From JAPKZH01 sp963715635 (GTDB taxonomy: Bacteria; Acidobacteriota; Aminicenantia; Aminicenantales; UBA4085), in assembly GCA_963715635.1 (NCBI GenBank), contig OY970261.1:1054001-1118000 (forward strand): a stretch of DNA of 64,000 nucleotides, read 5' to 3'. Every line of letters begins with the position of its first letter. Position 1 is the stretch's first letter. The position numbers were made by a program, and so were the translations under genes. Positions 57,121 through 64,000 of this stretch are shown in pieces. A model generated the notes under the pieces. The model ran no database searches and had not been told where the DNA came from. It saw only the letters and a list, made by a program, of their open reading frames with translations.

Positions 57121-60100
57121 ATGAAATGCCCTCAGTGCCAGTTTGAAAACCCCGGAGACACCCGTTTCTGCGGCAGCTGCGGGGCACCCCTTCGTCCTTC
57201 CCAGGAGAGCGTCTCGGCCCGCACAGAAACCATGCAAACTCCAAGAAAAGAACTCGCGTCGGGCAGCCTGTTTGCTGGCCGCTACCAGGTCATTGAAGAG
57301 CTGGGAAAAGGCGGCATGGGCAAAGTCTACAAAGTATTGGACAAAGATCTGGATGTGAAAGTCGCCCTCAAACTCCTGAAGCCCGAGATCGCCTCCGATG
57401 AAGAGACGATTGCCCGCTTCCGGAACGAGCTCAAAGTCGCCCGCACCGTCACCCACAAAAATGTCTGCCGGATGTACGATTTCGGGAGGGCCGAGGGCAC
57501 GTACTTTATCACGATGGAGTATGTCCCCGGCGAGGACCTCAAGAGCACGATAACTAGAGTCGGGCAGTTGAGTGTAGGGAAGACGATCGCCGTTATCAAG
57601 CAGGTCTGTGAGGGATTGGCCGAAGCCCACCGGCTGGGTGTTGTCCATCGGGACCTCAAGCCCCAGAACATCATGCTCGATCGAGAGGGAAACGCCCACA
57701 TCATGGACTTCGGGATCGCCCGGACCTTTCGGACGAAAGGCCTCACGGGCGGCAACGTGATGATCGGCACGCCCGAATACATGTCCCCGGAACAGGTCGA
57801 AGGGAAGGACATCGACACGCGCTCGGATATCTATTCTCTCGGCATCATTCTTTTCGAAATGCTGACAGGAAGAATTCCTTTTGAGGGTGAATCTGTTTTA
57901 AGCGTTGCCCTCAAACAGGAAACCCAGCCGCCCCCTGATCCGAGAGCAATTAACAGCCAGATTCCGGAAGACTTCAGCCGCCTGATTCTCAAGTGCCTGG
58001 AAAAAGAAAGAGCCAAGAGATTCCAGAGTGCTGAAGAAGTATTGGCTGAGCTGGCCAAGATTGAAAAAGGCGTCCCCACGACAGAGCGGGTGATTCCCCG
58101 ACCCACGCGCCTCGCCTCGAGGGAAATCACGGTCAAATTTACCCTGAAAAAGCTATTTGTTCCCGCCCTCATTGTCATAGCGGTTGTTGCGGCAGGGCTG
58201 TTCGCCCTCTTCTTGATCCCCAAAAAAGAGCCGGCTAGACATTCCATTGCCGTCATCAGCTTTAAAAATCAAACGGGCGACAAGGCCTTCGACTATCTCC
58301 AGGAAGCCATTCCCAACCTTCTGATCACGAGCCTCGAGCAGTCCAAATATCTGCGGGTGACGACATGGGAAAGGATGAAGGACATCCTCAGGCAGTTGGG
58401 CAAAGACGCCGGAGGCCTTATCGATGAGGATCTTGGGTTCGAGCTCTGCCGAAAGGAGGGCATCGAGGCGATCGTTATCGGAAGCTTCGTCAAGGCCGGA
58501 GAGATGTTCGCCACGGACACCAAAGTCCTGGAAGTGGAGACGAAAAAGCTCGTCAGAAGCGCCGGCGCCAGGGGCGAAGGCGTCGGAAGCATTCTTAAAA
58601 GCCAGATCGACGATCTGAGCCGAAATATCTCGCGGGGCATCGGATTATCGGAGCGCAAGATTGCCGCGGCAGCCCCGGCCAGGATCATCGATCTCACCAC
58701 CAATTCGATGGAAGCCTATAACTATTTTTTGAGGGGCCGGGACGATTATGAAAAGTTTTTTTATCTTGACGCCCAAAAATTTTTGAAGAAGGCCGTCGAG
58801 CTTGACCCGACCTTTGCCGTGGCTTGCCTCTACCTGGCCAGGGCCAGCGCAAATTTGGTTGATTTCAAGGCCCGGGATGAAGCTCACGAGATCGCCAAAA
58901 AATATTCTCAGAAAGCCACTGAGAAAGAGAGGCTTTACATCGAGGCCTCTTACGCCAACATTATTGAAAGGAACCCGGAGAAGAGATTCCGCATCCTCTC
59001 CGAATTGGTCAAAAAATTTCCTGAAGAAAAATATGCCCATTCCGAGCTGGGTGACTATTATGAAGACCAGGGGCAATATCGGGAAGCCATCGAAGAGCTC
59101 GACAGAGCTATTGCGCTTGACCCGAATTTCGGCTTTGCCATCAATCAAGCCGCCTATGACTATGCGCGGACGGGCAATATTGAAAAGGCCGTCGAATACT
59201 TCGAGCGTTATGCGTCCGTCAATCCTGGACTCCCCAATCCCATAGACTCCATTGCCGAGTTGAACCTGCGCATAGGAAAACTTGATGAGGCCATCGCGAA
59301 ATACAAGGAAGCCTTGGCCATTAAGCCCGATTTTTATCGCTCTTGCGAGGGGCTCGCTTATATTTTTGCCCTGAAGGAAGATTACGCGGAGACGATGAGC
59401 TGGGTTGAGCAATTTGTCGAGGGGGCGCCGACTCCATCGGCGAAATGGGAAGGAATTTGGCTGAAAGCTTACTTTGACTATTTCCTCGGCCGTTGGGATC
59501 GATCTCTGGCAGAATACCTTGCCTTGAAAAAGCAGGCTGAAAAGGCGGAATTTTCGTATGGGGTCGCAACGATAGACTGGATCACAGGATATATTTATTC
59601 GGATCTCGGGCAATTCGACCTAGCCCGAAGATCCTTCAAAGGATGGATCGATTATAATTTCAAGCAGAATCCGTCCACCAGGACTTCTGATGCGGCGCGA
59701 GACGGTTTCCAGTGCGCATGGGTAGACCTTAGACAAGGGCGAATAGAGGCCGCGAAAGCTAAGCTTAAGGAAATTGAATCCCTCCTGCCTGCAGTGGATT
59801 CAGCCAATAAAAAGGATATGACATTTCTTTATGAGCTACTCGGTACGGAGGTTTGGCTGGCGGAGGGTTCCATCGATAAAGCCATCGCCCTTGCCGAAAA
59901 AATCGTTCCTTTGGACCCGCCGCTGATGCAAACGGCAAGCCTGGCCTTCACCAACCAGCCCTTCCTCAAAGACGTTTTGGCGCGTGCTTACTGGAAAAAA
60001 GGCGAGTTGGACAAAGCCATCTCGGAATACAAACGGCTAATGACCATTGATCCTAAAAACCAGCTCCGTTTCCTCATCCATCCGCTGTATCATTACAGGC

Positions 60101-60234
60101 TGGGCCGGATCTATGAAGAAAAAGGCGAGAAGGCCCAAGCCCGGGAGCAGTATCAAAAATTCCTTGAGCTTTGGAAAGACACCGACCCCGGCCATCCCGA
60201 GATCGCGGACGCAAAGAAGCGCCTGGCGGGATAA
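57121..60234 (+). CDS. Zinc-ribbon Ser/Thr protein kinase with membrane anchor, TolB-like and TPR modules
   Basis: 1037 residues. Zinc ribbon (CPQC at 3-6, CGSC at 17-20), PknB-type kinase with GKGGMG (62-67), K84, HRDLK (176-180), MDFG (195-198), GTPEYMSPEQ; all positions match kinase 1 at 3794, so the two are paralogues. Unlike kinase 1 it has a transmembrane helix (FVPALIVIAVVAAGLFALFL, about 350-370). After it comes a TolB-/FlgO-like domain (HSIAVISFKNQTGDKAFDYL, EAIVIGSFVKAGEMFATDT) and TPR repeats to the C-terminus, predicted outside the cytoplasm. Start 57121 by analogy with kinase 1 and the promoter position; 57091 is an alternative. Confidence 0.87.
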   Translation: MKCPQCQFENPGDTRFCGSCGAPLRPSQESVSARTETMQTPRKELASGSLFAGRYQVIEELGKGGMGKVYKVLDKDLDVKVALKLLKPEIASDEETIARFRNELKVARTVTHKNVCRMYDFGRAEGTYFITMEYVPGEDLKSTITRVGQLSVGKTIAVIKQVCEGLAEAHRLGVVHRDLKPQNIMLDREGNAHIMDFGIARTFRTKGLTGGNVMIGTPEYMSPEQVEGKDIDTRSDIYSLGIILFEMLTGRIPFEGESVLSVALKQETQPPPDPRAINSQIPEDFSRLILKCLEKERAKRFQSAEEVLAELAKIEKGVPTTERVIPRPTRLASREITVKFTLKKLFVPALIVIAVVAAGLFALFLIPKKEPARHSIAVISFKNQTGDKAFDYLQEAIPNLLITSLEQSKYLRVTTWERMKDILRQLGKDAGGLIDEDLGFELCRKEGIEAIVIGSFVKAGEMFATDTKVLEVETKKLVRSAGARGEGVGSILKSQIDDLSRNISRGIGLSERKIAAAAPARIIDLTTNSMEAYNYFLRGRDDYEKFFYLDAQKFLKKAVELDPTFAVACLYLARASANLVDFKARDEAHEIAKKYSQKATEKERLYIEASYANIIERNPEKRFRILSELVKKFPEEKYAHSELGDYYEDQGQYREAIEELDRAIALDPNFGFAINQAAYDYARTGNIEKAVEYFERYASVNPGLPNPIDSIAELNLRIGKLDEAIAKYKEALAIKPDFYRSCEGLAYIFALKEDYAETMSWVEQFVEGAPTPSAKWEGIWLKAYFDYFLGRWDRSLAEYLALKKQAEKAEFSYGVATIDWITGYIYSDLGQFDLARRSFKGWIDYNFKQNPSTRTSDAARDGFQCAWVDLRQGRIEAAKAKLKEIESLLPAVDSANKKDMTFLYELLGTEVWLAEGSIDKAIALAEKIVPLDPPLMQTASLAFTNQPFLKDVLARAYWKKGELDKAISEYKRLMTIDPKNQLRFLIHPLYHYRLGRIYEEKGEKAQAREQYQKFLELWKDTDPGHPEIADAKKRLAG

Positions 60235-60238
60235 AATC

Positions 60239-60304
60239 GGGGTCAAACCTACTCATTACGCACAATTGGCCAGGGGAATATGCGTAACGAGTAGGTTTGA
60301 CCCC
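60239..60304. repeat. Family 2 palindrome, copy 4
   Basis: Arms 60239-60262 and 60281-60304 (24 nt, one G-U type mismatch) around an 18-nt loop. It begins four bases after the kinase stop codon and lies between two plus-strand genes. Confidence 0.9.
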
Positions 60305-60371
60305 ACTAATCTCGCCAAAGGTCAGCGGTTATGGTATTTTAAAGAGCGATTATTCGCCGCGAGGATATCCC

Positions 60372-62234
60372 ATGCATATTAAGAACAGTCTGAACGTAAA
60401 ATCGGCCGTCGGCTATTTTTTACTCAGCGTTTTTGTGTTCTTTATCCTCTCGATTGCCGCGGACGGGGCGGAAACAAAAAATTTTTATTATCCCGAAGTC
60501 CGAATCGAGGTCCAGATTGCCGCGGATGGAACATTCACCGTCGATGAATACCGGACTTATGAATTCCAGGGCCGCTTTTCCTGGGCGACGCTCTGGATCG
60601 CGCAACGCGTCGAGCGGCAGGGCTACGCCTATGATATTTCCATAGAAGATTTTTCTGTCACCGACGAACACAACTTGCCGCTCCGGATAGAGCAAAGCAT
60701 AAAACGCGAACGCTTCGAAGCCAAGTGGTATTATTCGGCCCGCAACGAGCGCCGCACCTTCCACATCCATTATCGGGTCCGCGGCGGGATCATCAGCTAT
60801 CCGGAAGTCTCCGAGCTTTACTGGCAGGTGATCGGAGAAGGGTGGGACAAGCCTACTCATAACGCGGTGATCACCGTCCGCCTTCCAGGATCCGTGGCGA
60901 ATAAGAGCGATATTCTTGTCTACGGACATGGGCCTCTTTCGGGCTATGCAGAGATCGTGGATAGCCAGACAGCCCGTTTTTCGGCCACTTATATCCGGTC
61001 CGGCCAATTCCTGGAAATCCGAATGGTTTGGCCGGCCGAGCTCGTTACCGGCGTCCCCTCGAATCGCCACACAGTGGACTCGATCCGCCGCGAAGAAGCG
61101 CAGTTCGTCCAGGATACGATCGCCAAGGCCAAGCGCGACCAGGAACGAGAAGCGCGCAACGCGAAGAACCTGCAGCGCGGGTTCTATGCCTGGCTGGCCT
61201 TGTTCATCCTGGTGCCTCTCATCTGGCTGCTCTTTTATTTGCATTTCTGGAAAAAGGTCGGCAAGGATTATCGTTTTATTGATATTCCTTCCTATGCCCA
61301 TGAGCCGGCCTCCAAGCTCCAGCCGGCCCTTGTCGAAGTTCTTTTAAAAGAAGGGGCGGGGATCACGCCGAAGTCGTTCACGGCCACGATTTTCGATTTG
61401 GCCAGGCGCGGCTATATCGAGATCGAAGACCGGCTTGTGGAAAAGCGGGGCCTCTTCGGGAGCAAAGACGACTACGAAACGACGCTGACTTTGCGCAAAG
61501 AATTTCAGAGCGAAACGACCCTGCTCGGCTACGAGCGGGATCTTTTGGAATGGCTGTTCAGTAAGCCGTCCGACGATGCGCCGCAGGCCGGCGCGCGGCA
61601 GACGCTCGACAATATCAAAAAATACCTCAAACGCAATCCCCAGACGTTTCAAAAATGGTATCTGGAATGGGCCAAGGACATCAAACTCGAGGGGAAAAAG
61701 CTCAATTTCATCGAGCCGGCGAGCTTGCGCATGCGCAATATCTTTCTCGTTGTCACTTGGCCTCTGGCCGTTTTAACCCTCAATCCCGCCCTGGTCGCTC
61801 TCGCGATTCTCCTCATTCCGTTCATGAAGCGGCGGGCTCAACATTGGGCGCACGAGAATGAGCAATGGAAAGCCCTGCGGCGGTTCCTGGACGACTTCTC
61901 TGATTTTAAAGAACTCCCGCCCGAAGCGTATAAATTGTGGGAGCGATATTTGGTCTTTGGGATTATTTTTGGAAACGCCAAAAAAATCATCAAGACGCTT
62001 CCCTTGATTCTCAAGGACGAGCGGGCGGCGGCCCCGGTCTGGTACTCAGGCTACATCCAATCAAGCTTTATCAGCTCGGGAAGGCTCACCAGCATGATCA
62101 GCAGCATCGACCACATCTCGAGCTCCATCCAGCAGGCCAGCACTTCGGCGGCCCATTATTCCTCCGGCGGCGGAGGAGGATTCAGCGGAGGAGGCGGCGG
62201 GGGAGGCGGGGGCGGCGGCGGAAGCGCCGGCTAA
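60372..62234 (+). CDS. DUF2207-family membrane protein with Gly-rich tail
   Basis: 620 residues. Signal peptide (AVGYFLLSVFVFFILSIAAD), an extracytoplasmic DUF2207 domain (YPEVRIEVQIAADGTFTVDE, FHIHYRVRGGIISYPEVSEL, YWQVIGEGW), a membrane helix near 275-295 (AWLALFILVPLIWLLFYLHF), a cytoplasmic winged-helix-like stretch (LARRGYIEIEDRLVEK), another hydrophobic pair near 460-490 and a C-terminal tail of about 18 glycines with FSGGGG. This is the standard DUF2207 layout; function unknown. GAGG precedes ATG 60372. Single gene by context. Confidence 0.85.
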   Translation: MHIKNSLNVKSAVGYFLLSVFVFFILSIAADGAETKNFYYPEVRIEVQIAADGTFTVDEYRTYEFQGRFSWATLWIAQRVERQGYAYDISIEDFSVTDEHNLPLRIEQSIKRERFEAKWYYSARNERRTFHIHYRVRGGIISYPEVSELYWQVIGEGWDKPTHNAVITVRLPGSVANKSDILVYGHGPLSGYAEIVDSQTARFSATYIRSGQFLEIRMVWPAELVTGVPSNRHTVDSIRREEAQFVQDTIAKAKRDQEREARNAKNLQRGFYAWLALFILVPLIWLLFYLHFWKKVGKDYRFIDIPSYAHEPASKLQPALVEVLLKEGAGITPKSFTATIFDLARRGYIEIEDRLVEKRGLFGSKDDYETTLTLRKEFQSETTLLGYERDLLEWLFSKPSDDAPQAGARQTLDNIKKYLKRNPQTFQKWYLEWAKDIKLEGKKLNFIEPASLRMRNIFLVVTWPLAVLTLNPALVALAILLIPFMKRRAQHWAHENEQWKALRRFLDDFSDFKELPPEAYKLWERYLVFGIIFGNAKKIIKTLPLILKDERAAAPVWYSGYIQSSFISSGRLTSMISSIDHISSSIQQASTSAAHYSSGGGGGFSGGGGGGGGGGGGSAG

Positions 62235-62443
62235 GAAGTATCCTGGGAGAAACAATCAAGATTCTTTTCTTGACACAAGCGGACCGCCCCTCTATGGTAA
62301 TGAAAAGGAGATCAAAATCGAGGGCCTGTTCCTCCCTTAGCGAATGAGGAGCAAAGAGAGAACAAAAGAAGAATTTAATTTAGCAATATTCAACCCTTTA
62401 GCGACTCGACCGATGAGAAGGTTAAAGGGTCGGAGAATTAGCC

Positions 62444-62902
62444 ATGGAGATTAAGATTACGAGCGCGGCTTTTCGGGAAGGGGAGATGATTCCCCGGCAA
62501 TATGCGTGCGACGGGCCGGACGTATCGCCGCCGCTAGCTTGGAGTTCGATTCCCGCGGCGGCCAAAAGCTTAGCCCTGATTTGCAATGACCCAGACGCGC
62601 CGCGGGGGACGTGGGTCCACTGGGTGATCTACGACATTCCGTCCCATGTCGCACAGCTGGCCGAGTCGATTCCGCCTCAACGTGAACTCCAGGACGGAAC
62701 CAGGCAGGGCCGGAATGACTTCGGTAAGATCGGATACGGAGGGCCTTGCCCGCCCGGTGGTACGCACAGGTATTTCTTCAAAATCTATGCGTTGGACCAA
62801 ATGCTCGGTTTGGATTCCGGGGCGACAAAAGCTCAACTGCTCAAAGCTATGGAAGGCCGTATCTTGGCCCAAGGGCAGCTCATGGGGAAATACAGGCGCT
62901 AA
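62444..62902 (+). CDS. YbhB/YbcL-type phosphatidylethanolamine-binding (PEBP) protein
   Basis: 152 residues, typical length for bacterial PEBP proteins. Motifs: PRQYACDGPDVSPPLAW, CNDPDAPRGTWVHWVIYDIP, and GGPCPPGGTHRYFFKIYALD. The conserved ligand-pocket residues D, P, H and the CPPxGxHRY block are intact. Role in bacteria not established; no signal peptide, so cytoplasmic. SD GGAG precedes ATG 62444. Just upstream, ACCCTTTA (62393-62400) and TAAAGGGT (62423-62430) could form a leader stem-loop next to the SD. Confidence 0.9.
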   Translation: MEIKITSAAFREGEMIPRQYACDGPDVSPPLAWSSIPAAAKSLALICNDPDAPRGTWVHWVIYDIPSHVAQLAESIPPQRELQDGTRQGRNDFGKIGYGGPCPPGGTHRYFFKIYALDQMLGLDSGATKAQLLKAMEGRILAQGQLMGKYRR

Positions 62903-62972
62903 GGCTAGTCCTGCACCTAAACCGATCACCCTTCCATTACGTATGTATTATAAAGTTAATAAGGAGAACGCG

Positions 62973-63239
62973 ATGAAAGAAGAAAAAAAGACGGGAAAGA
63001 CAAGAACCGAAGAATTCAAGGTCAGTGGAGGTGAGATCCTCAACAAGTTTAAGGAGCTGATCCACGAAGGAAATATCCGCCGCATTATCCTCAAGGACGA
63101 GGATGGGAAAACATTCCTGGAGATTCCACTCACGGTCGGTATCATCGGGGCTGCCTTGGCTCCGGTGCTGGCAGCGATCGGCGCCATCGCCGCGCTCGTT
63201 TCCAAATTGACGATCGTCGTCGAAAAAGTCGATAACTGA
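62973..63239 (+). CDS. DUF4342-family small protein
   Basis: 88 residues. EEFKVSGGEILNKFKELIHE, GNIRRIILKDEDGKTFLEIP and LTVGIIGAALAPVLAAIGAI are characteristic of DUF4342. The last part is a hydrophobic segment, so it may be membrane-associated. Function unknown. AAGGAG lies 7 nt upstream of ATG 62973. The reading frame is open further upstream, overlapping the PEBP gene, but that part does not look like protein. Confidence 0.85.
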   Translation: MKEEKKTGKTRTEEFKVSGGEILNKFKELIHEGNIRRIILKDEDGKTFLEIPLTVGIIGAALAPVLAAIGAIAALVSKLTIVVEKVDN

Positions 63240-63288
63240 TTCAGGCTTGAAATCAGGCTGAGCTTCCCAGCAAGGTCAAGCCTTCCAT

Positions 63289-64000
63289 TTGACAAAAAAA
63301 ACTCCCAACAAACAGGGATCTTGGCTGTCGAAGATCATCCTGGGCTTTATCGTCGCGGCTACGGGCGTCGGCGCGGGCGACCTGATAACAGCCAGCCTGG
63401 CGGGGTCGAATATCGGCGTCGTTTTAGTCTGGACCGCCCTGGGGGGCGCTTTCATCAAGTTCGTTCTTGCCGAGGGCATCGCGCGCTGGCAAATGGCTAC
63501 CGGGACGACGGTCCTTGAAGGATGGGTGGAGCGGCTGGGGCGCGGAGTTCAATGGGTATTCATTTTTTATTTTATTCTGTGGTCTTACTGTGTCGGCGGC
63601 GCCCTGATCAACGCCTGCGGCGTGGCCGGCGTCGGCCTGTTTCCTATCGGTGATCCGCAGACATCGAAAATTTTCTGGGGCATCCTCCATTCGCTCATCG
63701 GCCTGGTCTTGGTCTGGTTTGGGGGTTTCAGGATCTTCCAGTATGCCATGTCGCTGCTGACGGCGATCATGTTCGTCACCGTTCTTTTGACCGTATTTTT
63801 GATCTCGCCGGATTGGGCGGCCATTGGCAGGACGCTCATTCGTCCGGCCCTGCCTGCGGGTGGGACGGCCTGGCTGCTGGGAGTACTGGGCGGGATCGGC
63901 GGAACCGTGACGCTCCTTTCCTATAGTTACTGGGTCCGCGAAAAGAAAAGGATCGGCAGGCAGGGCGTCAAGGATTGCCGGCTTGACCTCGGCCTCGGCT
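63289..64000 (+). CDS. Nramp-type divalent metal transporter, partial (cut by window end)
   Basis: Runs off the right edge; 237 codons visible, open throughout. Likely start TTG 63289 (AAGG upstream), directly giving a basic N-terminus and the first helix IILGFIVAATGVGAGDLITA. Membrane segments seen include GVVLVWTALGGAFIKFVLAE, VFIFYFILWSYCVGGALINA, ILHSLIGLVLVWFGGFRIFQ and LLTAIMFVTVLLTVFLI. TM1 reads GAGDL where canonical Nramp has DPGN, so the Mn/Fe binding site differs; Mg-type or other Nramp-related proteins are possible. Confidence 0.7.
   Translation, partial: MTKKTPNKQGSWLSKIILGFIVAATGVGAGDLITASLAGSNIGVVLVWTALGGAFIKFVLAEGIARWQMATGTTVLEGWVERLGRGVQWVFIFYFILWSYCVGGALINACGVAGVGLFPIGDPQTSKIFWGILHSLIGLVLVWFGGFRIFQYAMSLLTAIMFVTVLLTVFLISPDWAAIGRTLIRPALPAGGTAWLLGVLGGIGGTVTLLSYSYWVREKKRIGRQGVKDCRLDLGLG

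Noticed and set aside
1..64000. tRNA, rRNA, CRISPR array, prophage or transposase gene
   Set aside because: No cloverleaf-like or rRNA-like stretch, no regularly spaced direct repeats, and no integrase, phage or transposase protein signature was found by eye.

Overview
The window is one stretch of bacterial chromosome, GC-rich overall (most sampled genes about 55-62 % G+C), with densely packed genes on both strands. The gene set includes zinc-ribbon Ser/Thr kinases fused to TolB-like and TPR modules, tandem secreted C69 dipeptidases, M14/M1/S9 peptidases, many secreted glycosidases, HD-GYP proteins and DUF2207/DUF4342/DUF6305-like proteins. That points to an Acidobacteriota-like, probably anaerobic, protein- and glycan-fermenting organism; 'Candidatus Aminicenantes' is my best guess. 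No rRNA or tRNA gene, CRISPR array, prophage or intact transposase was seen.

Layout. 0.1-7.8 kb: MFS transporter, REC/HD-GYP regulator, metallo-beta-lactamase-fold hydrolase, zinc-ribbon Ser/Thr kinase, CysK-like PLP enzyme, AMIN-domain protein. 7.8-15.7 kb: a large secreted protein and a divergent GH106-like glycosidase, DUF72, asparagine synthetase AsnA. 15.8-24 kb: membrane HD phosphohydrolase, YdjM-like protein, secreted M1 peptidase with a membrane partner, prolyl-tRNA editing protein, a GH-like TIM-barrel protein. 24.2-29.5 kb: a frameshifted toast-rack-type lipoprotein gene, secreted heparinase-like protein, a Crp/Fnr regulator and a ferredoxin-type protein with a well-placed Fnr-type box. 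29.6-39.8 kb (minus strand): a peptide-utilisation block with an M14 peptidase, a DUF6305-like protein, two C69 dipeptidases, an AstE/AspA-like enzyme, an unlisted 51-residue membrane peptide and a DctM/CitM-like permease. 39.9-45.8 kb: L,D-transpeptidase, SPL-type radical SAM protein, an ECF sigma/anti-sigma/secreted-protein operon (last gene frameshifted), UMF1-type transporter. 45.9-56.7 kb: S9 oligopeptidase, GH29 fucosidase, GH36-like enzyme, then an MFS transporter, a Gfo/Idh/MocA oxidoreductase and a sugar-isomerase/DUF1080 fusion that together look like an oxidation-elimination-hydration route for glycosides. 57-64 kb: a second, membrane-anchored kinase paralogous to the first, DUF2207 protein, PEBP protein, DUF4342 protein and the start of an Nramp-type transporter.

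The most unusual content is between the genes. Three dispersed palindromic repeat families are visible. Family 1 is a roughly 175-bp array of four hairpins (three full copies, two 3' fragments). Its copies differ by compensatory base-pair changes, and its 3' edge ends in a TTGAC that serves as a promoter-like -35 box or half of an Fnr box for downstream genes. Family 2 is a 66-70 bp perfect or near-perfect palindrome (four copies, arm-loop-arm about 24-18-24). Family 3 is a 130-170 bp inverted-repeat element (four copies), two of which flank the transporter/oxidoreductase module in opposite orientation. A single 246-bp inverted repeat lies upstream of the Crp/Fnr gene. Start sites were moved from the longest reading frame where a Shine-Dalgarno sequence, a signal peptide or a promoter argued for it.
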